Positions 29,602 through 59,320 of a stretch of 64,000 bases of DNA are shown one piece after another (within the stretch, counting starts at the first letter, position 1; each line of letters opens with the position of its first letter). The stretch spans positions 217,501 through 281,500 of the forward strand of contig JAXRKP010000108.1 of assembly GCA_037039925.1 (NCBI GenBank), in the 5' to 3' direction. The notes beneath the pieces were generated by a model. That model searched no databases, had not been told where the DNA came from, and worked only from the letters and a program-made list of their open reading frames with translations. Origin of the DNA: Doris montereyensis. Lineage: Eukaryota; Mollusca; Gastropoda; Nudibranchia; Dorididae. A program made the position numbers and the translations under genes.

Positions 29602-32600
29602 TTCTCTCTCTCTCTCTATCTCCTTCTCACCTTTTATTACTTACTTATTTTCATATTTTTATTTCATTCTAGATCTGAACCTTCCACTCTCGCTCTTTTT
29701 CACACCCCCCCCTCCACTGCTACGTTTCTTAACATCACTGTCTTTTTCTTTCTTTCTTTCTCCTTTATGTTTTTATTCTGACATCACATTGTGTGATGCC
29801 GGAGGTATTACTTAGATCTAGATTCTAAATATTTCTCGTTTGTTGTCTGACGAAGGGTTATACCCGAAACGTCACGTGTTTGCTCTGTCTTTATTAGTGG
29901 AGTTGTCACTTATTGTCATATTTCGCCTAGGAGTAATGATTAACTCAGAGGGAAAACTAAGAGAAAAAATCAGCCAGAGTATCCAAAAGGCAATGACAAT
30001 ATATAGCCATCTAGGAAAGGCATTTGTAGGTAAACAAAAATTGTCAACAAAAACCAAAATGGCAGTTTATTGTCCTACTCTCCTCTATGGCAGCGAAATC
30101 TGGACCTTAGACAGTAGAGAATACAGAAATGTACAAGCAGCTGAAATGAAATATCTAAGAAGATTAGTAAGGAAAACTAAAAGAGACAAAATCAGAAACA
30201 CAACAAAAAGAGATCAAACCAAAGCAGATGGCACAAAAACTAAGATAGAAATAAATCAATTGAGATGGTTTGGGCACGTAAACAGAATGAATGACAATAC
30301 AATAGCTAAATCAGTATACAGTGCTAAAACCCAAGGTAAAAGGCCAAAAGGCAGACCTCGAAGAAAGTGGAAAGAAGATATAAAAGAGGCGTTCAAGCAT
30401 AGAAGTTTAATTTTTTTGGAAGGAAACAGAAAATGCCAGGACAGGGCATCCTGGAGAAAGATCATCTCGAGCATCTGAACCCATACACCGAAAGGTAGAA
30501 TGGGAAGTGATAAAAAAAAAAAGAAAGAAAGAAAATTTTCTGAAATGTTTATTAATATTTCATAAACAACAATTTTATAAAAAGAAACATGTCAATAGTA
30601 TTATGTCAATTCTTTTATAACTTGCCCTAATTTACTTTCATCTTTAGAGTACAAAAGATTTAGGTGTTTTTTTACAGATTACTGATATTTTACTTATTTT
30701 ATCGACAAATGACCACAGTTTTCTTATTATTATTCAAAACTTCTTTTATCATACAAAACTTCCTATTATTTGAGGACACTATTGAAAATAGAAAATTCTG
30801 AAAACGGTAAAATTAAATAAAACTAGCAAATCATCTTACTTGCAACACTTCTGGAAGGTGAGGCTGATCATTGACCATTTCCTGGACTATTCCTGTCAAC
30901 TGATAAAAAAATCATGATAAAAAAATATGAAAACAACAATACCCAAAGTTAACATAAATCTTACAACACATGTGTCTTTGGTACAACCAAACGGTTTTGA
31001 TCTTATGACACATATTCTATAATCTTTTTCTCCTTTATTATAAATATATCTTTCTGATGTTTATCAAATACATTGAGGTATTATTCAGCCATCTATTCAT
31101 GGACGTTTGACAAGGTCACTGGCTTACATAACCTTCTACAGAGAAAGCTGCAAAAGTACCTTTCTGTTATGAATCCATTCATCTAAGTGCCGCTTATATA
31201 ACAGAAACCACTATTATACTATGTAACTTTCTCAATGTGTGAATAATGTGTGAATAACACAATTGAGTGTACAGTCCATAGGTATCTAAATGTTTATTTG
31301 TGCAGTATTTATTTTTGAATATGTAAAGCAAAACAAACTACATGTATTGGAGTGAAAGTGAATGATTTTTTCTGCAGACAAATATTGCATACATTAACAT
31401 CATTAAAAATAATGTTTCATTCAGATATTAAAGTTTTCAAATGGCAGAAGAGAACAAATTTAAGGAGTTACATCATTGGACATGAAATTGCTTTAAATAT
31501 GCCAACAGAATATATCCTTAAACTTAAAATAAACGTTTGCTTGGCTTTTAAAAATTATTTTTCGAATCACCGCCATGCATTCAAACAATATTCAAAATAA
31601 GTGTACACAAGAGAGAAACTTCCAAGCTTCTTATCTTTATTTTGTTCGGAAACCTTTAAAAATAATGTGCTGATGCGCTACGAGAAAAACTAAATTATAC
31701 AGAAATTAAAACATTTTCTGTTCTTTTTTTCCTTTACTCCATATAGCATTTACCTCTGTGCAAAATGGTGTGAGATTTGGATGGTACTGAGGTAGAACAT
31801 ACTGATGAAAGACTGACTCTGTTTTGCATGTTGTGGCATTGACTTTCAAGACTGGAAACTCAATAATTTCCTGATAAAAAGAAAGAAAACAGCACAGCAG
31901 ATTTTATTAAGAGACAATCAAAGAGAAAGCATGCAAGGAAAATTACAGTCCCACAGACAGTTGACTTTTAGCAAAAGAAAAACACCACGGGAGATCTCAA
32001 CTCAGTTTTAAAGGGGTGGGGTTCTGGGAATGCCATTTTTGTCGAAAAAGGGACAAATCTAGTCTATCATACTACTGGATAGAGCAGTTCATTCCCGTCA
32101 CAATGATATCATAAAAGAAGCTCAGCATCGATTCTTTGAATTTATACAAATTTTTTAGAAGCAGTACAGGCCTATATTTCAACACAGCTATTATACGATA
32201 AAAGCCAGAAATATTACCTAAAGTAGGCAAGTTACTAGTCATTTTGATCGTCACAATATACACTATCCAAAAACACTCTTTATGAATATGGCATTAGATC
32301 GTCTGGAAAATACCGGACAGATCACGCACACCTATTAAAGGCACCATCTCAAAATGACTAAAAAGGTGCTGGTGCACTTCAAAACAATGTTGATAAGAAG
32401 TAGTTGAGAGCCTTTCAAGGTTTTATCATGTTTTAAAGTATTATCCTACCCTTTTCTTAGGTTTATGGGAGAAAAATAATTCAAATAACAGAAAAAAGAG
32501 AAAAATATGATACCATTTCTCAAAATGTCGTTTTTTGTTCATTATTTCCTATCTACTTTTTAATTTCTCAACGTATCTTCAAGAAATGTGGTATGAATGA

Positions 32601-35600
32601 CAAATAGAGGAAAACAAAAAAAACATCAGATGCTTCTCATGATATGTATTATAGTTTTGTGAAAATTGAATTTTTTTTGTACAATATTTTGGATATTTTT
32701 GGGTTGTTCTCATATATACTATCTTCAAAAATTCATAAAACAAAATTACTAGTAAAACAAAAATTTAATCTGATCAAATTTCGATATTGTATCAAATAAG
32801 GTGTGTGCCAAGTTTGATAGAAATTTGTCGAAAAAATGTAGAATCCTATCGATATTGAACGTGGTCAAATTTGGGGGCAAAATCCAAGATTTCCATGGCA
32901 ACTGGATGCGTCAGAAAAAATTCACGTATTTCAACTCAGCACACCATGTCCATTATACCTATACATAAGTTAAATTGATAGGAACAAATGGGAAAATGTT
33001 CACTCCAGGGACCCCCCCCACCCTCCCCCACCCTTTAAAATCATTGTGTTATAACCCAATAGATGGTTTAAATACACAACATAAAAATGAAACATAATCT
33101 TTGAAACACCCATCATTGATAAATAGTAAAAGAAAAAGTAAAAGTTCCCTGAAGGCCGTTATGCCCCATAGAACCTCAACTTAACCTGGTTTCTATAGCT
33201 TGAAGTGAAAAAGATAATAACTCCTGAACAGGAAACTAGTCTGTCTCAAATTTTTACTCTCATTGTCAGAATCCAAAACCTAAGCTATTGGAACACATAA
33301 TACATAGTAACAAAGTGAATCATCTAGATAAACATAGCATCCTAACAGATATAATCCAACATGGATTTAGACAAAAACAAAGCTGTGAAACTCAACTTAT
33401 TACAACAATAAATCAAAGAAGCCAAATGGATGCTATCCTTCTAGATTTCTCAAAAGCTTTTGACAAAGTAGATCAAAATGGATTACTGATAAAATTGGAA
33501 AGGTATGATATTCAAAACTCTCTTCTTGAATGGATCAAATCGTTTCTTTTGGAATGAACACAAACAGTAATTGTTGAAGGTCTTGAATCTAATCCTTAAC
33601 CAGTGCTTTCAGGTGCCCCCCATGGAACTGTCTTGGTTCCCCTATTCTTCTTCGTATATACATCCATAAAATTAACCTATAAATTGCTATTATTTTATTG
33701 CATTTCTTGCTAGTTTTACCCTTCCAGTAGCCTATATGATTTCATCAAAGATTTGTCTCACTAAGACTTAGATAATTTATTACGGATCATCTTTTGAAGA
33801 TAAGTAGTCTCCAAACTGAAAAAAAAAGCATTTAAATTGAAGAACATGATGTCATCTCTGCTCCAATATAACTAGAATCGTATTTTACTATTCTTGGAGC
33901 TAGTTTTCTAACATCCAACTGCATGTTTCTACAGTTCAAGGTCATGAGACATCACCTACTGGACAAAGGAAATTCACACAGCATCATTACCACATTCTAC
34001 AATATAATTGTACTATGCTAGCATATTAGTAGCGTAATCAATTAGGGGACGTGATTGTGGTTGGTTTTCTTGAAGTGATAGTACATAAGGCACCCCTGGC
34101 TCGATCGGTCATGTTATAAAAGTGAACCTGTGATCTCTAAACCTCGCATTGTTTCAACATCAGAGCATAGTATTAGTAGTAAATAGGAGTACTATTCATG
34201 CATTGAATGCTCAATTGAAAGAAAAGCAGAGGAAAAGTGACCGTGAGAAAACCTAGGAGAAGACCAGAGTCAAGAAAAAGGCTGAGGAAAGCGACCCAGC
34301 CTATCAGGCAGAAATGTTTTGAAGTAGGACCACATTTTCCGTCCAAATTTCCATGTTCTACTTTCAAAAAATGCAATTTTCTCAAAACTCTCATTTTCGG
34401 AACATAAGTACAAATATAATCATTAAAATGCTTTACCTAGAATAATTTAGAAAGACCCCCCCCCCCCTTAATTAATACAAGAACAACCAGATCAGGTTGT
34501 CAAACATGGTTCCATCTTCAAACATTAATAGTCACCTGCATTTATTTCACCCCAGTACAGTAGGCTATGGAATGGACTGCCAACAGAAATAAAACTCAGC
34601 AGCAGTACTGAAGGCTTAAAGAACAGAATTAAACACACATCACTTAAAAACCAAAATTTGATGGACACTTTTGTTGGGTTAAATGTGCGCGCTGACAGTA
34701 ATACTCAAGAATTGAGTTGGTCAGTTATTATGAAGAAGACTGTCAATTTCTTTTTGGAATAAGATTTGTGATTTTCTTGGTAAACTTGCCATAAAACACA
34801 TTATTACCACAAAGGGCTTTTTCTTCTGCAGATCACACCATGTTTAGATCTTAATTATAATGGCAGCTCCAAGCCAACGTAAGACATAAGCGTAGAACAT
34901 AATAATGCTTTCCAGTTGGCTTAAAAAATAACTTTCCTGTTGTTGAATGGAGATGCATATTAGTCTTTAATCAGATATACAAACTATCAAAGTTATTGCT
35001 ATTTTCCCCGCTTTGGATGTTTTTGGTCACCCTGTAAATGTGTTAGAATCCATAGATTTATTTTCAACATTACTGTAGATCTGTATATATTGTCTACTTC
35101 TCCCCATACTTTTTAAAATTCTGTTTATAAAGGCTGTATCATAACTTTATACTCCGACATGGTAAACGAATTTAATGAAACAAGAAATGTATTATACCTG
35201 GGGACGTTGTTGCTTGCCGTTGTCACATGTTGCCTCAAAATCCAGGACAAGAAAGTAATCAAAGGCCTGTGAAGCTTGACCAAGTGATTTACTCAGAGCA
35301 ATGTTAGTATTGTTAGATACATCTGTGTTTAATGAAGCTGACATGCTAATCTTGTCAAAAGTTCTGCTAGCACAGACCACGGTTGTCGAGGAAAAATGAG
35401 TCTGTGACCGTCCAGGTTTTAGTTTGAAAAAAAGATTTTTCCCCTCTACACGGTTCCAGGAACAGGAGACATTCCGAGCAATAGCCACTGGTCTGGATCT
35501 ACATGTATTGACTCTAAGGCTTCGAACATAACAATCTGGACCGTGTTTAGGTAATCTGAGTAATTGTAATTTGTTAACTTGGGGATAAGTGAATTTAATA

Positions 35601-35620
35601 ACCATTGGAATTTTCGACAC
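23038..35620 (-). CDS. ERI3: ERI3-like 3'-5' exoribonuclease (DEDDh family), 3' end not found
   Basis: Six minus-strand exons encode a DEDDh exonuclease of the ERI1 family, RNA/DNA-specific 3'-5' hydrolases that trim small or structured RNAs. Exo I motif LDFEAT (D127 and E129 from the proposed Met) is in exon 1. The second Asp is in TCGDWDLK (exon 4). The His lies in GRHHSGI (exon 6), with the final Asp completed by the unseen next exon. The blocks EIIEFPVLK, LTPFCTELTGIVQ, PKQCAYL, YFGQWINIKK and FPKG follow human ERI3 order (recalled). All splice phases agree. Exon 6 carries a 1-nt frame break in a homopolymer. The gene is divergent from HM13. Confidence 0.92.
23432..23504 (-). CDS. ERI3: ERI3 exon 5 (YFGQWINIKK)
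   Basis: 73 bp, phase 2 to 0, acceptor tttcag and donor GTAAAA. Completes the Met codon and encodes LPKQCAYLDLSPSKYFGQ then WINIKK. Confidence 0.93.
23505..25566. other. ERI3 intron 4, with one possible plus-strand exon and an old repeat
   Basis: A plus-strand open stretch at 24022-24111 (MQDGSNDEKDVIYQFDDD and more acidic residues, followed by GTGATA) looks coding, but nothing else joins it. From about 24960 to 25350 the sequence resembles 32500-33020: both carry a tccatggcaac-like block and C-rich ends (ccccctcacccccc). Confidence 0.4.
25567..25658 (-). CDS. ERI3: ERI3 exon 4 (Exo II, CGDWDLK)
   Basis: 92 bp, phase 0 to 2, acceptor ctaacag and donor GTAAGT. Encodes KFNQWMKDENLLDPECKS, then IFITCGDWDLKT with the second catalytic Asp. 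A sense-opposed LINE begins only about 60 bp away at 25719. Confidence 0.95.
25757..25950. repeat. Three tandem monomers in LINE 5' region
   Basis: The word ctgctgccttgca recurs at about 25758, 25825 and 25883, each followed by ggtctkgg, tgacttcaggctaa or gaccaaaggctaa and gagttaaccctaacagaaaa-like text. Periods are about 67 and 58 bp. It is placed like 5'-UTR monomers of some LINEs. Confidence 0.75.
28370..28822 (+). CDS. GIY-YIG endonuclease domain of the Penelope-like element
   Basis: 150 codons, intact to the stop. CGRTNCKTCPLV is the Cys-rich spacer that precedes the nuclease in Penelope-like proteins. VIYAIRCSHCGMAYIGETG is the GIY-YIG core, followed by FGHHRRDI, PVPLHFNKPGH and LENQLIVRLGT. 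The Met at 28370 is internal, since the frame stays open upstream to about 28200. It probably cleaves target DNA during retrotransposition. It is a fragment of a larger RT-EN polyprotein. Confidence 0.93.
   Translation: MHSRLSTDSSPSGTVRCGRTNCKTCPLVDGSTTIQFPRQTCTVNGQFSCASRNVIYAIRCSHCGMAYIGETGLQLSNRFGHHRRDIEYCESKPVPLHFNKPGHRGTHDLKVCILRSCTGGAESRKSLENQLIVRLGTINPDGMNVLHQFI
29537..29610. repeat. CT microsatellite
   Basis: About 35 CT dinucleotides with few interruptions, inside the Penelope 3' region. Confidence 0.95.
29847..29880 (+). ncRNA. Possible hammerhead ribozyme core in the Penelope 3' region
   Basis: CTGACGA (29847-29853), a short GGG/CCC hairpin, GAAAC (29866-29870) and GTC (29871-29873) are in hammerhead order, with an almost loopless stem III as reported for Penelope-like elements. 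Stem I is weak (about three pairs), so activity is doubtful. Confidence 0.4.
30531..30839. other. ERI3 intron 3 remainder, nothing recognised
   Basis: AT-rich sequence between the LINE tail and exon 3 with no recognised feature. Confidence 0.5.
30840..30899 (-). CDS. ERI3: ERI3 exon 3 (LTGIVQEM)
   Basis: 20 codons, phase 0 to 0, between tttatcag and GTAAGA. Encodes LTGIVQEMVNDQPHLPEVLQ. It joins the previous exon as FCTE-LTGIVQ, the conserved family sequence. Confidence 0.94.
30900..31753. other. ERI3 intron 2, nothing recognised
   Basis: AT-rich, no repeat or coding signal recognised. A short open frame at 31352-31600 has no family resemblance. Confidence 0.5.
31754..31870 (-). CDS. ERI3: ERI3 exon 2 (EIIEFPVLK)
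   Basis: 39 codons, phase 0 to 0, acceptor tttatcag and donor GTAAAT. Encodes EIIEFPVLKVNATTCKTES, then FHQYVLPQYHPNLTPFCTE, the core strands of the exonuclease fold. Confidence 0.95.
31871..33259. other. ERI3 intron 1, left part, mostly unassigned
   Basis: AT-rich. The segment of about 32500-33020 shows weak similarity to 24960-25350 (see intron 4), so both may be remnants of one old repeat. No coding capacity is evident. Confidence 0.4.
33260..34780 (+). mobile_element. CR1/jockey-like LINE fragment
   Basis: 33288-33557 encodes LLEHIIHSNKVNHLDKHSIL, then QHGFRQKQSCETQLITTINQ, then DAILLDFSKAFDKVDQNGLL and LLEWIKSFLLE, followed in a shifted frame by SGAPHGTVLVPLFF. A C-terminal block RLWNGLPTEIKLSSSTEGL is near 34570-34625. 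A short internal deletion removes residues between INQ and MDAILLDFSKAF. It has many stops, so it is dead. It lies antisense in ERI3 intron 1. Confidence 0.85.
35198..35620 (-). CDS. ERI3: ERI3 exon 1 (N-terminus and Exo I motif)
   Basis: 141 codons from ATG at 35618-35620, ending GKQQRPQ at donor GTATAA. The first about 110 residues are basic and not conserved in my memory. DYFLVLDFEATCDNGKQQ is the Exo I motif. The start is the first in-frame Met of the open frame. No upstream exon can be excluded. Confidence 0.88.
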
Positions 35621-36026
35621 TTCTTCTGACTAGATCTAAATGTAGATCAGTTCTAGATCTAGATCTGATCTAGATTCTTCCGTGGAAATATCAAGGGGAA
35701 AAAATCTAGATCTAGATAAAAGATTCACTGCAATTTTCGCTTCTCTGCAAGATTCTATAACATGGCTCTAATAATAGATCTTGGCTCATTGTTTTTAAAC
35801 AAACGCAAGTTTCTAATTTCGAACAGAAAAAAAAATTATGACGAAGAGGGAAATAGTGGGCCTAATGAAAACAAAAGTAGGGGCCTAAGTTTCTAATTTT
35901 GAACTGAAAAGAGCGAACTTTTGCCAAAGAGTTTCTAATTTTCGAAAGTCTTTGGTATTTCACTTGTCTTAATTTTTCCGATGCAACTTTTAAACTCTTC
36001 CCTTCTATCGTCATCAATCTATCAAG
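35621..36026. promoter_or_regulatory. Shared ERI3/HM13 divergent promoter region
   Basis: Only 406 bp separate the ERI3 ATG (minus) from the HM13 ATG (plus), so both promoters and 5' UTRs must lie here or overlap. The ERI3 side holds a cluster of AGATCTAGATC palindromes (35630-35715). The HM13 side holds three copies of GTTTCTAATTT followed by CGAA or TGAA (about 35811, 35889, 35931). No TATA box is evident in a convincing position. Confidence 0.7.
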
Positions 36027-55031
<19,005 letters not shown>

Positions 55032-58000
55032 TGTGGTTAAGTCCAGTGTACAACATGTAAAATCATTTGGATCACATAGATTGGCCATGCATGACAATAA
55101 TGTCAAGTCATGTAAATCACAGTGTATAGTTAAACATAAGGGATTTTTCTCTCTCGATAACTTGAAATGGACACACTGGGAATAAGTTTTTGGGGTGGGT
55201 TTTTTTTTAAGTATTTGGACATTCTGTTTCTTGTATTTTTTTAAAACTCCTTCTCCAGCTGCAAATTCTGATAAAAGAGATTTGACATTCTGACCATACA
55301 ATTTGCTAACCTTAGATCAAAATTTCTTAATTGTTAAATTTCATTTTCTAACTTTCTTTCTTTTCTGTTTTTAATAAATAACGAAGTAATTATATCTTTT
55401 TTTGTAGTATTAGGGGAATTACAGAAGTAAGATGAAACAACCTAAAGAGAAAATCAAATTATATACATCACGTTTATTTTTTTAAAATTATATCACTGTT
55501 TTTTTTGTCTACCCCATAAGTCATTCCTCATTGGGATCACATTTCCATGTTTTGCTTGCCAGACAGGAGACATGGTACTGTACTGGGAAGATGATGACAT
55601 GGCATTTGTTGTGTAATTAATGAGGATGCACTATAAACTATTTTATGAAGTCTACATGAAATGCATGGTTTTCTTTTACTTTGAATACAAATGAAATTGT
55701 CCTAAAATTACAAGAAAAACTTAGAACTCATTCAAAGATATTGTATAAGCATGATTCTGTATCAGTTTATGTTTTAATGGGGGTTTTTTCACATTTAGAA
55801 TAGAGCTGCTTCTCATGATAGTTTGAAGTCTGTAACAGTTAACACTGATTAGTTTTAATAGGAAGCTAGTATCATTTATAGGCCTCATAGCATACTGATA
55901 AAAAAAGTTCTTTATGCTTTGTAACTTGACTCTAGTTGTTCCATGTATTACAAATTAATGTGATTATGATCTAAAATTTCTATTGGATGGAAAAGTATTC
56001 TGATTCCTTTAATGATTTTTCTTCTTTGAAATGGTGTTGGTTTCACAATGACTTTTTCATTTTACTTCAATTGTAATATTTATTTTTGCTTTGTTATTTA
56101 AGTGTCATACAATTCCTTTAAAAATAACAATTGTTTTGGTGGGTTTTTTTGTGAAGACTGCCTTGTTTAATTTCACCTGTTGATGGGATATTTAATGTTG
56201 TTGATGTGATTACATTTATGGGCCTCATTATTAAATTCTTTATTCTAGTTTCTTTTTTCTAATCAAACTAAGTGTCATCAGATCTTCGATGGGCTATGTT
56301 CAGATCATCTCCTTCAATTTTCAAGTAAAATCAATTCTTTAAAATTTGCTCAGAATGAGACAAAAAGAAGTTTTTACATTTCTTTTCATATTTACTGAAT
56401 ACCAAAGAAATATATCAGATTTTGTCTTAAAGCCACTTATTTCTGCATTTGTAATTCTATAGTGCAGTAAAGTATTTCAGCTATGTGCTTTGCATCATGT
56501 TCAGCTGTAAATAATTGTTATTCTTATCTTTATGCTTCGGTCACCTAGTCATAGAAGAATTTGGGCCTTTTTCTTTCTTTTTAATCCCTCATTTCTCAAT
56601 AGTCTTTGGTTGTATATTTCATTTTATCACTATCATCTTTTAAATCTGACATCCACTTTTGCGTTTAGCAAGGTTAGTTCATAGGCTTTATAGCAAATGT
56701 TAACACTGAAAGAAAAACAGGATTTAGTTGATAATTTGTGCGGCCATTAAATATAATTTTGTACACTATCCCTAAGTTAAGTATTATATAATTTGTGCTT
56801 GTCTCTTATTACTTTGTTTCAAGTTCAAACCACAGATTCTATTTGTTCTCCCAGTGTAAGACACATGTTTGTTACTGTAATGCATTTATTGATTTCTGTT
56901 AAAAAGTTTTACATTGTTCTCTTCTTTTCCATTGCCTGATATACTTTTTTCTGCTGAACATGAGACGATGATGTTATAGAAATGTAACTACATTTTGATA
57001 AAGAATAATGCTTCTTGGACATAAGAATTGATATGTCATTAAGTAATAGGTTTAAGTGAGCATGTCAATTTTCTTACTGAAACAAATAAAAATTAAATGT
57101 ACTCATGCATGAATCTCTGAATGCTTGTGGAATTGAAAGAGTTATTGCCATTGATTATCAATTTGACAGCATGCTATTTGATTTTGATTGTCACTGTAGT
57201 TAAAAAGACATTGTGGCCATCTGATTTGTGTCATGCATTTGTAATACGACAGCAGTGTGAATGAGTAGATTTCTGAAGATAAGGACAAATATAATAATAC
57301 GATCTGTGTTACAGACAATTTTACTGTATACTCCATCAAAGGTTACGGTCATTTTTGAGTAACTTTCAGGAAAAGAATTAATTTCAAGTTCAATCAGAAA
57401 GCTTGCATGTATGGCATGCACAGATAGTCTAAACATATATATTTTTAATTTCTGATCTATATCTAGTATGTTGACTACTTTTTTGTGGTTCATTCCAAAA
57501 TAGTTATTATTAAAGAAACTCTCACAAGAAAGGATTCTGTGGCTGCTCACTCAATAAATCCTATCTTATAGTGACCTCTCTTCCAAATCTTTCTACTAAC
57601 TTCTACTTTTCAATCAAAGCCACTTTAAGTAGTCCTTATTTGGCTGTGAAGGCCAAAATCCATTTTTAAAAGGATTTAGTAAGGACATAATATTGTATAG
57701 GTGTTTATCATTTCACCTTCCTTTGATTGGTGATGCTCTTGGCAAGGCTACATGATTTTACATCTGTAATGTGCATGTGATTGAGTTTGAGTGCCTGGTT
57801 ATGTACAACCTAAGCCTATTCATAGCTTGAGATAATGTGACGGAGGGGTTGTTATGTGGAAGATGCAAGTGTGTTTTCTTCTAGCGTCACATGGAGGAGA
57901 GGAAGGTAGAGAGAGAGAGAGAGATGATTGTTATTGTACGCTTGCATTTCACTGCTAGAAATATTATTTTACAGTATTTCTGGGAAGATGTTATGTTTTG

Positions 58001-58440
58001 TTTCACGCAACATACCTTGCATTGTAGTCATAGCCTTATAAACCAAGGTAAACATGATATCTTCAAATTCATATTGCTAAGGCATAGACCTCACTTGCTG
58101 ACATCTCTTGCTCAGGTCTATGTAAAAATGTTTTTTTTATTATATATGTGAGTAGTTGGTCCTTTCAAATTTATTCACACCATTTTTTCTTCCATTGGTA
58201 AAATTAGTTCCTCCCGTTTATTGCAAACACAGCATTATAATTAAATAAATTTGACTGTCCTTCCAAAACTAACTATTGGGAAGTGTATGCCTATGTATAA
58301 AGTAAATTGATCCTGGCATAATGTTACTGTTAGGTTTTTATAGCTCTGAATAGAATAAATTCATTGTCTCAAACATGTTACATGTGTTTGTGTTTGAGCT
58401 GTTGAGAGACTGATGGTCTGAATGAAAACATTAGATCTGT
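55032..58440. other. HM13 3' UTR and flank, AT-rich
   Basis: A first AATAAA at 55373 and another at 57085 may end HM13 transcripts. The rest is AT-rich with no recognised coding or repeat signal apart from a short GA run near 57910. Confidence 0.45.
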
Positions 58441-58453
58441 TCTGGATTACCCA

Positions 58454-58504
58454 AAGCCAAATAAACCTGAAAAGGATTTATTTATTTTTAGGTTTATTTG
58501 GCTT
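58454..58504. repeat. Perfect 15-bp inverted repeat (hairpin)
   Basis: AAGCCAAATAAACCT at 58454-58468 and its exact inverse complement at 58490-58504, loop 21 nt. Could be a foldback element or RNA hairpin. No terminator role is implied in a eukaryote. Confidence 0.8.
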
Positions 58505-59162
58505 GTGTTATACAACCTTTCTTTTGCTCATTTCATTGACAATTGAATGTCTCTCAATCTTTCTCTCTCTTTATTTTTAATCTCATGGCCAATCAACGTA
58601 ATATATTGTTACTTGTCAGACATTTTAAATCTGTATTCTGAACTGAGTTTGATGAACTGGCATGCTGAGTTTAAATTTTGAAGATGAAGAGTAGCTTAGT
58701 GAGAAAGGGATTCCTGCTATTAAGTAAGTATCAACAATGCTTATGATGAAGATGTGCATTTTAGAAGTATTCTGATTGTTTCTGTACATTAAATAGCATA
58801 GCAACAGAGATATGTTATGTTTTCTTGACACTTGACAGTGTGTGTTTGTTGATGACTGATAATCATAAGTATATTTAGTGGCTTTTTTTTTTCTTCGAAC
58901 TTCTGTTTATTGAAATTACCACTTAATTAATCAAATACATCTGTACATGTATTTTTTGTTTTGGGTGTCTTGGATGAAAGGTATATCAATAATATCATGC
59001 TGCCGTCTAAAGGTATCTTAGGCACGTTTCTACATTTCTAGTCACATGATCTGATGGATTTATTGTGATCAGAGAAAGAAGATGTCATTTTCTTCATGAG
59101 TTTTGATTTTGGTATGTGCAATGAATTGTTTCATCAGAAGGGCCTACTTTCCATGACCAGTA

Positions 59163-59318
59163 CAGTAGTCGCTGAATAAAAGCACGCTCTGGATAAACAC
59201 ACATGTGCTGACCAAATTGTTACTATATAATAAAAAATGTTCCCATAAACACACGGTATGCATGAAAGCACGCTTTTTTCCTGCGCCCAAAGGGCGTGTG
59301 TTTATCCAGCAACTACTG
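59163..59318. mobile_element. pogo/mariner-like MITE, 156 bp
   Basis: Left end CAGTAGTCGCTGAATAAAAG and inverted right end CAGTAGTTGCTGGATAAACA, with TA on both sides (59161-59162, 59319-59320). GCACGC and AAACACAC words are also shared inward. Non-coding. Confidence 0.78.
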
Positions 59319-59320
59319 TA

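Larger units (their letters stand above)
28077..29925 (+). mobile_element. Penelope-like element (5'-truncated), nested in the LINE
   Basis: Interrupts the LINE ORF between two copies of cctaggagtaatgattaact-like sequence (28048-28076 and from 29926), an imperfect target duplication of about 25-29 bp. It contains the RT tail (FFLRRGYPRAIICQAFLR near 28100), linker RPNAYLLSFRTIPHTH, a Cys-rich CGRTNCKTC and a GIY-YIG endonuclease. The reading frame shifts at an A7 run near 28193-28199. Downstream are a CT microsatellite (29537-29610) and a hammerhead-like core near the right end. Confidence 0.9.
25719..30530 (+). mobile_element. APE-type non-LTR retrotransposon, copy 1, split by a Penelope insertion
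   Basis: The order is: 5' region with about 60-67-bp repeats (25757-25950), endonuclease (VIFGTWNIRAING near 26105, KARAGVGLLMHKRHEKLL near 26285, LMLLGDLNARVGNNVETSG near 26510), RT (MECSNYRRISLLSVPGKVYA near 27320, QQSGFRAGRIAQDHIF near 27433, GVRQDCILSPLLF near 27709, LSFADDF near 27840), and after the nested insertion LGVMINSEGKLREKISQS to KGRPRRKWKEDIKEA (29930-30480). It ends in an A-rich tail gataaaaaaaaaaagaaag. Several stops mean it is inactive. It lies antisense in the ERI3 intron between exons 3 and 4. Confidence 0.9.
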
